A stretch of DNA of 64,000 bases from Tatumella morbirosei. GTDB taxonomy: Bacteria; Pseudomonadota; Gammaproteobacteria; Enterobacterales; Enterobacteriaceae. Below are positions 1-9,018 of this stretch, in pieces. The stretch's first letter is position 1, and every line of letters starts with the position of its first letter. The notes below the pieces were generated by a model. That model was not told where the DNA came from. It worked only from the letters and a program-made list of their open reading frames with translations, and searched no databases. The stretch spans positions 1,116,001 through 1,180,000 of the forward strand of contig NZ_JPKR02000003.1 of assembly GCF_000757425.2 (NCBI RefSeq). The letters run 5' to 3'. Position numbers and translations under genes: made by a program.

Positions 1-424
1 CCAGTCTTTGCTGTTCTGTACTGTCCAGCTCAGCCCGCGTTTTTTTTCTTCTGCTACGCATAATAATTATCGCAGCACCTGCAACTACAAATAACAGCGG
101 ACCGACCCACAAAATAATGGTGGACGGTGTCACCGGAGGTTCATAAGTGACAAAGTTCCCGTAACGTTTCACCATATATTCGACAATCTGCTGGCGGGTT
201 TGCCCCTGCTGCTGCAGTTCATAAACCTTCTGACGCATATCCGCTGCGATCATCGCGCCGGAGTCAGCAATGCTATTATTCTGACATTTTGGACAACGTA
301 GTGACTGCGTCAGATCCCGATACTGTTCTTCCTGTGCCAGAGATTTAAACTGATAAGTATCTATCGCCGCCCACAGACTAAAACTGGTCATCATTGCCGC
401 CAGGAAAAGGATCAGTTTTCTCAT
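1..424 (-). CDS. ccmH: CcmH, cytochrome c maturation thiol oxidoreductase (3' end outside window)
   Basis: Reading from the ATG at 424, the visible 141 residues start with a signal peptide (MRKLILFLAAMMTSFSLWA). The thioredoxin-like CcmH motif LRCPKCQNN follows at about residues 43-51, then a membrane segment near 105-125 and a basic stretch. CcmH is a periplasmic, membrane-anchored protein that keeps the CXXCH cysteines of apocytochrome c reduced for haem ligation, working with CcmG and CcmF. The gene lies 5 nt after ccmG as the last visible gene of the ccm operon. The reading frame is still open at base 1, so I cannot tell whether it carries the fused CcmI-like TPR domain of the roughly 350-residue E. 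coli protein. Confidence 0.95.
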   Translation of the reverse strand, partial: MRKLILFLAAMMTSFSLWAAIDTYQFKSLAQEEQYRDLTQSLRCPKCQNNSIADSGAMIAADMRQKVYELQQQGQTRQQIVEYMVKRYGNFVTYEPPVTPSTIILWVGPLLFVVAGAAIIIMRSRRKKTRAELDSTEQQRL

Positions 425-429
425 TCGGG

Positions 430-987
430 TCAATCCTCCGCCAACTTGCTGTACTTGTTCCATAACGGCTGGACTTCATCTTTCCAGACTTCAGCATTCA
501 AATCGCCTGCATGGCGATAACGGATAATACCTTTGCCGTCGATCAGGAAGGTTTCCGGCGCGCCATAAACACCTAAATCCAGCCCCAGCATTCCGTCACC
601 ATCATAGAGGCTCAGAGCATATGGATTCCCCAGAGTATTTAGCCAGTTAATCGCTTTCACCCGGTTATCTTTATAGTTCAGTCCAACGACCCGGACCCCC
701 TTCTCAGCCAGCGTATTTAGATACTCATGCTCGGCACGGCAGGTCGGGCACCAGGTGGCCCAGACATTCAGCAGTAACGGCTTACCATTGATAAGCGCTT
801 TCTGACTGTACAGTTGTCCCGGGTTTTGCAGTGATTCCAGTTTGAACACCGGTACCGGTTTGCCGACCAGCGCTGATTCCAGAAGCGTTGGATCATCCCC
901 GTCTGCATTCCGGTTCAACTGCCACAGTAGCGCCGCTGCCAGCAGCAGAAACAACACTAACGGGATGAACAGAATTTTTTTATTCAT
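430..987 (-). CDS. ccmG: CcmG/DsbE, periplasmic thiol:disulfide oxidoreductase
   Basis: A 185-residue thioredoxin-fold protein with an N-terminal membrane anchor (about residues 5-24) and the WCPTC active site (Cys80 and Cys83) inside the family motif NVWATWCPTCRAEH. It passes electrons to the apocytochrome c and CcmH cysteines during haem attachment. The frame is open upstream to 1089. I chose the ATG at 987 because the protein then begins MNKKILF like DsbE and the start overlaps the ccmF stop by 4 nt (ATGA), as at the other junctions in this operon. Confidence 0.96.
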   Translation of the reverse strand: MNKKILFIPLVLFLLLAAALLWQLNRNADGDDPTLLESALVGKPVPVFKLESLQNPGQLYSQKALINGKPLLLNVWATWCPTCRAEHEYLNTLAEKGVRVVGLNYKDNRVKAINWLNTLGNPYALSLYDGDGMLGLDLGVYGAPETFLIDGKGIIRYRHAGDLNAEVWKDEVQPLWNKYSKLAED

Positions 988-2948
988 GACAGTGATTCCT
1001 CCTGTGCCTGTGCTTTCTTGCGGGAGCGATACCGCGGGTCGAGCAGACACAAAATACCGCCAACCGCCATAAACACACCACCGAACCAAATCCAGCGAAC
1101 AAAAGGTTTGTAATAGAGACGAACGGCCCAGGAACCCTGGCCTATCTCTTCACCCAGGGCTGCGTAAAGATCGCGGCCAAAACCGCCACTGATTGCAGCC
1201 ATCGTCATCATGGTGCGGGCGGCGGTATAAAAACGTTTCTCTGCATGCAGCACAGCTTCTTGTTTTCCGTTGCGGGTGACATCAATAATTGCCACCCCGC
1301 CGGTATAGTTAGGACCCACCAGGCGCTGAACATCACGGAAAACAAAATGATAATTATGGATATCGACGTTATCACCGGCTTTCATACGGACATCGCGTTC
1401 AACACTGTATTGGGTACTGAACGCTATTCCAATCACCGTCACCGCCACGCCAAGATGCCCCAGAACCATTCCCCAGTGACTGCGGGACAGATGTCCCAGC
1501 CCACGGAAAAAGGTATGGCGATGGGTTGCACGCTCATGAAGTTCCATCAGCGTCAGTACAATTACCCAGACTGACATCAGCAGACCAACCACCGTCATCG
1601 CTTCAATACGGTCCTGCAACAGTAATGGCAGGACAACGGAAGCAATCAGAGTGACAACCGCCGCAATAATTAACCGCTTATACAATTTCTGAGGTTCATC
1701 ACGACGCCAGCGTACCAGAGGCCCAATACCCAACATCAGAGCAAACGGCGCCATCAGCCAGGTAAACATAGTATTGAAGAACGGCGCACCAATCGAAATG
1801 CTGCCCAGGCCCAGTTCCTTGTGTACCAGGGGTAACAAAGTCCCCAGCAATACCACCAGCATAGCGGCAATCAACAGAACATTATTTCCTAACAGAAACG
1901 ACTCTCTCGACCAGCCTTCATTCTGTACCCTGCTACGCACCTGTCCACCACGGATAGCGTACAGCAGTAACGAACTACCGATGACAATCACCAGGAATAT
2001 CAGAATAAAAATACCACGGGAAGGATCGGACGCGAACGAGTGAACCGATACCAGTACACCTGAACGTACCAGGAAGGTCCCCAACAGACTCAGTGAGAAG
2101 GCGGTAATAGCCAGTAACACAGTCCAGGATTTAAAGGTCCCGCGTTTCTCTGTCACCGCCAGTGAGTGAATCAATGCGGTTCCGGCCAGCCACGGCATCA
2201 GCGAGGCATTTTCAACCGGATCCCAGAACCACCAGCCACCCCAGCCCAGGTCGTAATAAGCCCAGGCCGACCCTAAAACAATCCCGATGGTCAGGAAAAT
2301 CCACGCCGCTGTCGTCCACGGACGTGACCAGCGGGCCCATGCCGTATCGAGCCGCCCGGTCATCAGTGAAGCAATGGCAAACGCAAATGCCACTGAGAAT
2401 CCGACGTACCCCATATAGAGTAATGGCGGGTGGAAAATCAGTCCGATATCCTGGAGCATTGGGTTGAGATCGCTGCCATCAACGGGGAAATCAGGTAATG
2501 TCCGGATAAACGGGTTGGAGGTCAGAGTAATAAACAGCAGGAAGCCAAGGTTAATCATGCCCATCACCGCCAGCACCCGGGCAATGGCATCCTGTGGCAT
2601 ACCACGACTCAGCAACGCTACCGCCAGTGTCCAGCCACTGAGCATCAGTAACCAGAGCAGTAACGATCCCTCATGAGCTCCCCAGGTTGCTGCAATGCGG
2701 TACCAGATTGGCAGCATGGTATTGGAGTTCTCAGCGACATAGGCCACAGTAAAGTCGTTGACAATAAAAGAATGCACCAGAATCAGAAATGCTGCCGCAA
2801 TACAGGTAAACAAACCATAAGTCAAAGGCCGGGCCAGTCCCATCAAACGACTGTCCTGTCGCGCGGCTCCCCACAGCGGGTAAATACTCAGTAACACAGC
2901 CAGGCCAAGGGCCAGGCATAACAAAAAACTGCCTATTTCAGGTATCAT
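984..2948 (-). CDS. ccmF: CcmF, haem lyase subunit of cytochrome c maturation
   Basis: A 654-residue polytopic membrane protein, the usual size for the family. The tryptophan-rich haem-handling WWD motif is seen at residues 236-243 (WGGWWFWD, followed by [10 protein letters not shown]), and a conserved His-Pro-Pro lies near residue 173. CcmF receives haem from holo-CcmE and ligates it to apocytochrome c in complex with CcmH. Its ATG overlaps the ccmE stop by 4 nt and its stop overlaps the ccmG start by 4 nt, so translation is probably coupled along the operon. Nothing looks damaged. Confidence 0.97.
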   Translation of the reverse strand: MIPEIGSFLLCLALGLAVLLSIYPLWGAARQDSRLMGLARPLTYGLFTCIAAAFLILVHSFIVNDFTVAYVAENSNTMLPIWYRIAATWGAHEGSLLLWLLMLSGWTLAVALLSRGMPQDAIARVLAVMGMINLGFLLFITLTSNPFIRTLPDFPVDGSDLNPMLQDIGLIFHPPLLYMGYVGFSVAFAFAIASLMTGRLDTAWARWSRPWTTAAWIFLTIGIVLGSAWAYYDLGWGGWWFWDPVENASLMPWLAGTALIHSLAVTEKRGTFKSWTVLLAITAFSLSLLGTFLVRSGVLVSVHSFASDPSRGIFILIFLVIVIGSSLLLYAIRGGQVRSRVQNEGWSRESFLLGNNVLLIAAMLVVLLGTLLPLVHKELGLGSISIGAPFFNTMFTWLMAPFALMLGIGPLVRWRRDEPQKLYKRLIIAAVVTLIASVVLPLLLQDRIEAMTVVGLLMSVWVIVLTLMELHERATHRHTFFRGLGHLSRSHWGMVLGHLGVAVTVIGIAFSTQYSVERDVRMKAGDNVDIHNYHFVFRDVQRLVGPNYTGGVAIIDVTRNGKQEAVLHAEKRFYTAARTMMTMAAISGGFGRDLYAALGEEIGQGSWAVRLYYKPFVRWIWFGGVFMAVGGILCLLDPRYRSRKKAQAQEESLS

Positions 2949-3436
2949 TGTTGCTCACCTTGTGGGTTCTGATAGCGTTTAGCAGGCCCTTTGTGGTTCT
3001 GTTTCATCGCATCTTCAATTTCTGGTGGCGTGTATTTCTCATCATGTTTGGCCAGCACCTGATCGGCCTTGATCAGATTACCATCTTCCAGCACGCCCTC
3101 TGCGACAATCCCCTGCCCTTCACGAAACAGATCAGGAAGAATACCGACATAGCTCACACTGACAACGCCGTTGGCGTCATACAGTTTGAACTCCACTGCC
3201 AGACTTTTCGGATCACGTTTTACGCTGCCTGGCATAACCATACCGCCAATGCGTAACCGTTGCCCCGGATGAGGTATATCCTTATGCTCAGGACCCCGTC
3301 CGTTCAGAATTTCACTGGGTGTATAGAACAAATCAATGTTTGAACGCAGTGCATACATAACTAAACCAGTCGCCAGACCGAGGCCGACCAGTATTGCCAC
3401 CACAACCAGTAAGCGGCGACGACGACGAATGTTCAC
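2945..3436 (-). CDS. ccmE: CcmE, periplasmic haem chaperone
   Basis: A 163-residue protein with an Arg-rich cytoplasmic tail (residues 4-8), one membrane anchor (about 9-29) and a periplasmic OB-fold domain. The covalent haem-binding motif LAKHDEKY is present with His131 and Tyr135, matching the E. coli haem-binding His130 region. CcmE carries haem from CcmC to CcmF. The start codon is GTG at 3436, overlapping the ccmD stop by 4 nt. Confidence 0.96.
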   Translation of the reverse strand: MNIRRRRRLLVVVAILVGLGLATGLVMYALRSNIDLFYTPSEILNGRGPEHKDIPHPGQRLRIGGMVMPGSVKRDPKSLAVEFKLYDANGVVSVSYVGILPDLFREGQGIVAEGVLEDGNLIKADQVLAKHDEKYTPPEIEDAMKQNHKGPAKRYQNPQGEQQ

Positions 3437-3666
3437 AAGTGATCTCCTGCCGTGTTAGCGGCGGTTTTTTTTCGTTTTGCAGCGCTGATCCTGCGTTCAC
3501 GGGATTCACGCTGTCTTATTTCTTTTAATAATTGTTTTCGTTGTACCAGGGTATGGATGATCAGGCATCCCAGTGCCAGTAACGTCATACCGACAGAAAG
3601 CCAGACATAGAAGGCATAACCTCCCATCTGGAAAAAACTGGACCATGAAGAGAAAGCAGGTGTCAT
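3433..3666 (-). CDS. ccmD: CcmD, small membrane subunit of the haem export complex
   Basis: A 77-residue protein with a single hydrophobic segment near residues 17-37 and a long, very basic C-terminal tail. This is the standard CcmD architecture. It helps release holo-CcmE from the CcmABC complex. It starts at ATG 3666, overlapping ccmC by 4 nt, and ends overlapping ccmE by 4 nt. The identification rests on size, topology and its place between ccmC and ccmE, because sequence conservation in this family is low. Confidence 0.93.
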   Translation of the reverse strand: MTPAFSSWSSFFQMGGYAFYVWLSVGMTLLALGCLIIHTLVQRKQLLKEIRQRESRERRISAAKRKKTAANTAGDHL

Positions 3667-4403
3667 GAGCTACGCCCCTTATTTGCAATAGCAGAAACCC
3701 AGGGGCGATTTCGTTCGGTGACCAGAATCAGGTTACGCAGACGCATCAGGGTCAGAGAAATGAAAACCAGCAGATAACCGAGGATGGCCCAGCGTAACGG
3801 GGTACGCATCGATGGAGCAATGTCCTGCTGCAAAATACCGGAAGAGCCCTGATGCAGGGTATTCCACCACTGAACCGAGTAATGAATAATAGGCAGGTTC
3901 ACTACCCCGACCAGAATCAGGATACCGGCGGCACGCCCCGCAACCCGACGATCATCAAAGGCGTTATACAGGGTAATGACCCCCATATAGATAAACAGCA
4001 GTACCAGTTCCGATGTCAGACGTGCATCCCAGACCCACCAGGTGCCCCACATCGGTTTGCCCCAGGCAGAGCCGGTCACCAGAGCGATAAAGGTGAATAC
4101 CGCCCCGACCGGAGCCATGGCTGAGGCCACCAGATCAGACATTTTCATCTGCCAGACCAGGCCAATAAATGCCGCAATGGCCATTGAGGCATAAACACCC
4201 ATCGACCACATCGCTGCCGGCACATGAATATACATAATACGGTAGCTGTCGCCCTGTTGATAATCCGGCGGGGCATAACCAAATCCCCAAATCCATCCGA
4301 GCAGTAAAGTAATCAACGCCGCCAGACTTACCCAGGGAATAAACCTGCCGCAGATGTTATAAAGCCGTTCTGGCTTTGCCAGTTGGTGTAACCATTTCCA
4401 CAT
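3663..4403 (-). CDS. ccmC: CcmC, haem-handling membrane protein
   Basis: A 246-residue, six-helix membrane protein. The WWD motif is at 119-126 (WGTWWVWD). The two external haem-ligand histidines are at 60 (IHVPAAMW) and 184 (NTLHQGS), the same numbers as in E. coli CcmC. It loads haem onto CcmE. The frame is open to 4487, but the ATG at 4403 gives MWKWLHQLA, matching the E. coli N-terminus, so the upstream extension is rejected. There is a 46-nt gap after ccmB, unlike the overlapping junctions elsewhere in the operon. Confidence 0.96.
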   Translation of the reverse strand: MWKWLHQLAKPERLYNICGRFIPWVSLAALITLLLGWIWGFGYAPPDYQQGDSYRIMYIHVPAAMWSMGVYASMAIAAFIGLVWQMKMSDLVASAMAPVGAVFTFIALVTGSAWGKPMWGTWWVWDARLTSELVLLFIYMGVITLYNAFDDRRVAGRAAGILILVGVVNLPIIHYSVQWWNTLHQGSSGILQQDIAPSMRTPLRWAILGYLLVFISLTLMRLRNLILVTERNRPWVSAIANKGRSS

Positions 4404-4449
4404 TTTGTATTGCTCACTAATATTTACTAAAAGCAGCACAACTCGCAGT

Positions 4450-5109
4450 TTATTGAAGACTAATACGTACCGCTGCGGCTGTGGCAAAAGGTGCCAGAGT
4501 AATACTGGCGATTAGCATTGCGCCTAATATGGCCAGGTAACCACTTATCGATAATCCCTGACTGGCAGCATCAATGGCTGCACTTGAAAAAATCAGCACC
4601 GGAATGACCAGAGGCAAAACCAGTAAACTCAATAATACTCCGCCACGTCTGAGCCCCACCGTCAGCCCTACCCCGATAGCACCGATAAAACTCAACACCG
4701 GTGTACCCAGTAGCAGTGTCATCGCCAGCCCGTACCAGCCCTGAAAATTCAGCGACAATAATAACGAGGCCAGGGGCGACAAAATAATTAACGGTACCCC
4801 GGTCACCAGCCAGTGGGCTATGACTTTTCCCAGTACCGTTAAAGGTAACGGGGTCGGTAATAACACCAACTGTTCCAGTGAACCATCCAGAAAGTCATCA
4901 CGGAACAAGCGTTCCAGTGCCAGTAATGATGACAGCAATGCCGCCACCCAGACGATACCCGGTGCAATTCTGGCAAGTAATTTTGATTCGGGGCCAATTC
5001 CCAGCGGAAACAACGTAATCACTATCAGGAAAAACCACAGCGGATTAATAATTTCCGAACCACTGCGAAAGGCAATTTTAAGTTCACGGCGAATAATACT
5101 TACCAGCAT
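4450..5109 (-). CDS. ccmB: CcmB, ABC-type permease of cytochrome c maturation
   Basis: A 219-residue, very hydrophobic protein with about six membrane segments that matches the CcmB family across its length (N-terminal IIRRELKIAFRSG, and the conserved FRDDFLDGSLEQL region near residue 70). It is the membrane partner of the CcmA ATPase. ATP hydrolysis drives release of haem-loaded CcmE from CcmC. Its ATG at 5109 overlaps the end of ccmA by 10 nt. Confidence 0.95.
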   Translation of the reverse strand: MLVSIIRRELKIAFRSGSEIINPLWFFLIVITLFPLGIGPESKLLARIAPGIVWVAALLSSLLALERLFRDDFLDGSLEQLVLLPTPLPLTVLGKVIAHWLVTGVPLIILSPLASLLLSLNFQGWYGLAMTLLLGTPVLSFIGAIGVGLTVGLRRGGVLLSLLVLPLVIPVLIFSSAAIDAASQGLSISGYLAILGAMLIASITLAPFATAAAVRISLQ

Positions 5110-5726
5110 TCGTCACGTCCTTCCGCTGTCAGGCGAATTTTACGCACCACATCCTGTTGATCGGGCAGATCCTGATGGGTGGTAAGGATAACGGATCCCC
5201 CCCGCCCTGCGTGACTGGCAAATTGTGACATTATTTTTTCCACTCCGGCTTTATCGATGGCCGTTAGCGGTTCATCCAGTATCCATAACCGTGCCTGGCT
5301 TAGCCATAGTCTGGCCAGTGCGACTCTGCGCTGCTGGCCTGCAGAAAGCTGGGCAACAATCGCGTCCTCATAACCGGTCAAATCCACTTCATCCAGTGCA
5401 TCAAAAATTTGCTCATCGCTACAATCCGGATGAAAAAAACGCAGATTTTCCAGCGGAGACAATACCCCTTTTACCCCGGGCAGATGTCCAAGATATAACA
5501 TCTCACGTTGCCAGATATCACGCTGCCGGCCAACTGCCGTTTGATTCCACAGAATCTCTCCGGATTCCGGACGGCTCAGGCCAGCCAGGATACGTAACAA
5601 GGAGGTTTTACCAGCCCCGTTAGGCCCTTCTATCTGGACAATATTGCCGGCACCGACCGTAAATGAGAGCTGTGAAAATAACACCCGCTCATCCCGGGCA
5701 CAGGTAAGTTCTTTGGCTTCCAGCAT
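5100..5726 (-). CDS. ccmA: CcmA, ATP-binding subunit of the haem maturation ABC complex
   Basis: A 208-residue ABC ATPase with Walker A GPNGAGKT (residues 34-41), signature LSAGQQRRVALARL and Walker B LWILDEP. It is the first gene of the ccm operon. I place the start at the ATG at 5726 (MLEAKELT), which aligns with the E. coli N-terminus. A GTG at 5741 in the same frame would add five residues, and neither start has a strong ribosome binding site. Promoter elements must lie in the spacer toward yfdC, but none is clear enough to call. Confidence 0.95.
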   Translation of the reverse strand: MLEAKELTCARDERVLFSQLSFTVGAGNIVQIEGPNGAGKTSLLRILAGLSRPESGEILWNQTAVGRQRDIWQREMLYLGHLPGVKGVLSPLENLRFFHPDCSDEQIFDALDEVDLTGYEDAIVAQLSAGQQRRVALARLWLSQARLWILDEPLTAIDKAGVEKIMSQFASHAGRGGSVILTTHQDLPDQQDVVRKIRLTAEGRDECW

Positions 5727-6182
5727 GCAACTTATATTCACGATTACGTTAAGAAGGCCGCACTATACCATAAGGAAACTCTCTGCCGAATGTCGAAAAT
5801 GGAAACGGTTACTTAAAAGTTCCTTAACGACAACTTTTCTGCCTAAAAACCGGCCAATGATAAAACTTTGTTACGCTTATTGTGATTTACCCACAGTTTA
5901 CGGCTCTCATTTCCGCGGGATTTCAGCACAGCTATTTATCGTCCGGCGCTAAATCCTACCAGATGCGACATCAATTACCATGCGGGTTTGTGCTATTCGT
6001 GCTGTAAAAACAACCCTGACAGGGTTGTCTCCCCCCACTCCGGCTTTTACAACTGAATTTCACCTCACCTTCATTAAGACAACATCGCAATAACAACAAC
6101 TACGACTGATTTTTCCTTCAAAAGTGCAGAAAAATACTACACTCAGAACTATGAAATATTCATCTTTTCCACCGGAGGCCAC
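5727..6182. other. Divergent intergenic region between ccmA and yfdC
   Basis: About 450 bp without a convincing gene. It must hold the promoters of the ccm operon (minus) and of yfdC (plus). The only structure I can name is the hairpin at 6005-6028, described separately. The segment 6060-6170 is AT-rich and is the likely yfdC promoter area, with a GGAGG ribosome binding site just before the GTG at 6183. Confidence 0.5.
6005..6028 (-). terminator. Hairpin with T tract on the minus strand upstream of ccmA
   Basis: A perfect 8-bp inverted repeat (arms 6010-6017 and 6021-6028, 3-nt loop). On the minus strand it is followed by five T residues (5'-ACAACCCT-GTC-AGGGTTGT-TTTT). The orientation would stop transcription entering the ccm operon from the yfdC side, yet no minus-strand gene lies just upstream. 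The 3-nt loop is short for an efficient terminator. Confidence 0.45.
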
Positions 6183-7076
6183 GTGCAAAATTCCCACTCT
6201 TCAGCTCCCCGTGACAATCAGGTCGACAGCGAAGAAAAAAGTAATGAAACTTCAATAAATACTGAAGAGGAACAACTGCCTTCGAAAGCCGTCGCTATTC
6301 ATGAAACCATACGCCAGAACGGTGAAAAAGAGCTGGAACGCGACGGTATGGCGCTGCTCCTGTCAGCGATTGCGGCGGGATTGTCGATGGGCACCTCACT
6401 ATTGGTAAAGGGCCTGTTGCAGGTACATACCGAAGGGCTGCCAGGTAGTTTTTTGCTGGAAAACTTCGGCTATTGTGTCGGCTTCATCATTGTGATTATC
6501 GCCCATCAGCAATTGTTTACTGAAAATACCATCACTGCCGTATTGCCGGTGATGCATAAACCCGTGATGAATAATTTCAAACTGCTGATGCGGCTTTGGG
6601 GGCTGGTACTGGCCGGTAATTTTATAGGTACTGCGTTGGTAGCTCTGTCATTTAATCATATGCCAGTATTTACTGACGAACTGCAAAACTCGTTCACTCA
6701 TCTGAGTGAAGAGGCCGTAAATCATGATGCCGTACAAATGTTTTGCGGTTCGCTGGTTTCCGGCTGGCTGATTGCTACCATGGTGTGGATGTTTCCTCAC
6801 TCAGGTGCAGCTAAAATTCTGGTGATTACCATGATCACCTGGATAATGTCACTGGCTGGTTTATCGCATATTGTCGTGGGTTCCGTAGAGGCCTTTTACC
6901 TGGTATTTAACGGCCACCTCAGTTGGTCAGAGTTTCTGTGGCCTTTTGCTCTGCCCACTCTGGCGGGTAATATTACCGGGGGAACCTTTATTTTTGCTCT
7001 GTTGAGCCACGTACAGATCCGTAACGATTTCAGTGAGCAAAAAAAGTTACAGGCAGGACGTCCCCCTAAATCCTGA
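6183..7076 (+). CDS. yfdC: YfdC-like formate/nitrite transporter family inner-membrane protein
   Basis: A 297-residue protein with a charged, hydrophilic N-terminal tail of about 55 residues followed by about six membrane helices of the FNT (formate/nitrite channel) fold, including the GxxxGN-type segments LVLAGNFIGTALVAL and TLAGNITGGTFIF. Length and the long polar N-terminus match E. coli YfdC (about 310 residues), whose substrate is not firmly known. The start is GTG with a strong GGAGG site. In E. coli, yfdC is next to the argW tRNA gene. Here argW is found 8.9 kb downstream, which helps define the inserted region. Confidence 0.8.
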   Translation: MQNSHSSAPRDNQVDSEEKSNETSINTEEEQLPSKAVAIHETIRQNGEKELERDGMALLLSAIAAGLSMGTSLLVKGLLQVHTEGLPGSFLLENFGYCVGFIIVIIAHQQLFTENTITAVLPVMHKPVMNNFKLLMRLWGLVLAGNFIGTALVALSFNHMPVFTDELQNSFTHLSEEAVNHDAVQMFCGSLVSGWLIATMVWMFPHSGAAKILVITMITWIMSLAGLSHIVVGSVEAFYLVFNGHLSWSEFLWPFALPTLAGNITGGTFIFALLSHVQIRNDFSEQKKLQAGRPPKS

Positions 7077-7122
7077 TAACGCAGAGTCATGTCTGAGCCC
7101 CCGGATCTGCAACTGGTGGGAG

Positions 7123-7173
7123 CCTTCAGGGAATGGTAGAGTCTGCTTTCAGACTCTCTCTGTTCCCTGAAGG
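7123..7173 (+). promoter_or_regulatory. Double-stem hairpin enclosing the ribosome binding site of the LysR gene
   Basis: Two nested inverted repeats sit just before the LysR start codon at 7180. The outer arms are CCTTCAGGGAA (7123-7133) and TTCCCTGAAGG (7163-7173). The inner arms are AGAGTCTG (7138-7145) and CAGACTCT (7150-7157), both perfect. The outer 3' arm runs into the AAGGA ribosome binding site at 7171-7174, so the folded mRNA would bury it. There is no T tract, so a simple terminator for yfdC is unlikely. It could be a translational switch or a protein-binding operator. Confidence 0.6.
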
Positions 7174-7179
7174 AATATT

Positions 7180-8067
7180 ATGGATCGATTTCAGGCCATG
7201 GCGACTTTTGTCCGGGTAGTTGAGACCGGCTCATTTTCCGCCGCGGCTCGTCAACTCAGTCTCGGCCAGCCGGCAGTCTCTAAACTGATTGCCCGGCTGG
7301 AAAGTCACCTGAATACCCGGTTGCTGGCCAGGACCACACATGGGCTGACTCCCACTGAAGCGGGACAGCGCTATTATGAACGTGCCAAAACAGCCCTGGA
7401 TGAAGCTGACGAAGCGGAACTGGCCGCCCGCCATTCGGCCAGTGGTTTATCCGGCCAGTTGCGTATTTCAGCTGCGACCACTTTTGCCAGAATCCATATT
7501 ATTCCTCAGTTGCCCCGTTTTCTGGACAGCCACCCGGAACTACACACTGAAGTGATCCTCGATGATCGGGTCATTGATTTGCTGGCCGAGGGGGTCGATG
7601 TTTCATTGCGAATGGGCAAACTGCCAGACTCTTCCGCGACTGCCCGTAAGCTGGCGACCGCTAAACGTTCGGTGATTGCCACCCCGCAATATCTGAAAAC
7701 CTGTGGCGAACCCTTTACTCCGACAGCTCTTGCTGAGCATCAGGCCATCCTCTATACCGCACAACCTACGGTCTGGACTTTTACCCGCCAGCAGACGACA
7801 GTTTCTGCCAGCCTTCAGGGACGGATGCGGGTCAGTGCTGCCGAAGGACAACGCGCCGCAGTCCTGAATCATATGGGATTATGTATCGCCTCAGACTGGA
7901 TGTTTTACGAAGAGTTGCTATCCGGTGAGGTGGTGAAAGTATTAACCGACTGGGCATTGCCTGACATCGATCTGTGGGCGGTATTTCCCTCCGGTCGACT
8001 GACCAGCGCCAAGGCCAGACAGTTTGCGTTATTTACCGAATCGGTTATGGCGGAAAGAACCCTTTGA
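7180..8067 (+). CDS. LysR-family transcriptional regulator
   Basis: A 295-residue protein with an N-terminal winged helix-turn-helix (residues 1-60; AARQLSLGQPAVSKLIARLE is the recognition region) and a C-terminal LysR substrate-binding domain from about 90. The sequence style (FVRVVETGSFSAAARQL, GVDVSLRMGKLPDSS) places it in the broad AaeR/DmlR/CrgA-like group. No target is evident: the next plus-strand gene is far away and it is not divergent from a metabolic operon. The start at 7180 follows AAGGA, which lies in a large hairpin. It is the first gene after yfdC in the accessory stretch that ends at argW. Confidence 0.9.
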   Translation: MDRFQAMATFVRVVETGSFSAAARQLSLGQPAVSKLIARLESHLNTRLLARTTHGLTPTEAGQRYYERAKTALDEADEAELAARHSASGLSGQLRISAATTFARIHIIPQLPRFLDSHPELHTEVILDDRVIDLLAEGVDVSLRMGKLPDSSATARKLATAKRSVIATPQYLKTCGEPFTPTALAEHQAILYTAQPTVWTFTRQQTTVSASLQGRMRVSAAEGQRAAVLNHMGLCIASDWMFYEELLSGEVVKVLTDWALPDIDLWAVFPSGRLTSAKARQFALFTESVMAERTL

Positions 8068-8169
8068 GGAAGGCGGGGAAGATTTGCGCCCTTCAGGAGG
8101 TTTCAGGCGGTGTGATGAGAGCTATGGAAGAAAGACAGGCCGTCCGTTGCAGAACGGCTGTCAACAAAG

Positions 8170-9018
8170 TTAAATGTCGTTGACTCCGGGGGCAGCAACA
8201 GGCGCTAATTTAAGAGATTCTTCCCAGGCGGCTTTCCTTTCGTTATAACCACGGGCCAAAGGCAGTTGCTGCTGGATGAATGCCCGATATTCATTCACCA
8301 ACGTTCCGGTATCTTCACTCGCACTACGTTTCTGTAGTTGTTCGGTAAAATTTTGGTCGGCGTAGGCATAATCCAGATATTCGATAGCATAGCGATAAGT
8401 GGCGGCTTTCAGTGGCTGCATACGGACTTGTTCAGCTATCCATTTCAGCGATTTATAAAAACTGTGTACAACTGCTGCATCTTTCTCCTGCACATTAACT
8501 GTCGCAATGCCTTCGTTTAACAACGCCAACTGTGTTTTCTTTTGTTCACGTTGCAGCTGCTCACGTTGCTTATTCTGATCATCTTGACGTCTCACTTCTG
8601 ACTGTACTTTCTCTGAATGGGCAGGAATAGCATTAATCACTTTCGCGACCAGCAGGTAAACAATCACAGCGGGTACCACTTTCAGAACAACAGACAGGAA
8701 CACTCCATCTCCGGGCCGTGATAGCCACTGGGACCACCACATAAAAAACAGAAAGCCAATCACAACACTCACGATACGGTATTTCACGCTATTTATTACT
8801 GCAGCATGGATAAACTGCTTCTCGCTGTCATTTTTGCCTTTCTTCCTGCAATACAACTCAAAACAGACAAAACTGGCCAACATGATCAGAACTCCCGGAA
8901 AGCCACCTATCCACATAATGGCAACCGGAGAAGTCACCCCTGCCCCAGCAGCCAATGATGACAACAGAAAAAAAGCACCAAAGCCAATAATAAGACTAAG
9001 GACTCTAAAGATTAACAT
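8170..9018 (-). CDS. Unrecognised membrane protein with coiled-coil, third gene of an orphan operon
   Basis: A 282-residue protein I do not recognise. Hydrophobic segments are seen at about 5-27 and 33-55, and again at about 82-98 and 104-127. They are followed by a charged, Gln/Lys/Glu-rich helix (about 135-170, probably coiled coil) and a helical C-terminal domain with the motif KSLKWIAEQVR. Its start overlaps the preceding gene by 14 nt, so it is probably translationally coupled. Two upstream genes (9005-9526 and 9513-9725) complete a compact three-gene unit. Cytoplasmic coil plus membrane anchor suggests a structural or scaffold role, but no function can be assigned. Confidence 0.8.
   Translation of the reverse strand: MLIFRVLSLIIGFGAFFLLSSLAAGAGVTSPVAIMWIGGFPGVLIMLASFVCFELYCRKKGKNDSEKQFIHAAVINSVKYRIVSVVIGFLFFMWWSQWLSRPGDGVFLSVVLKVVPAVIVYLLVAKVINAIPAHSEKVQSEVRRQDDQNKQREQLQREQKKTQLALLNEGIATVNVQEKDAAVVHSFYKSLKWIAEQVRMQPLKAATYRYAIEYLDYAYADQNFTEQLQKRSASEDTGTLVNEYRAFIQQQLPLARGYNERKAAWEESLKLAPVAAPGVNDI

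Noticed and set aside
5644-5952. Plus-strand frame between ccmA and yfdC
   Set aside because: It is largely the complement of ccmA, with no ribosome binding site and unlikely composition.
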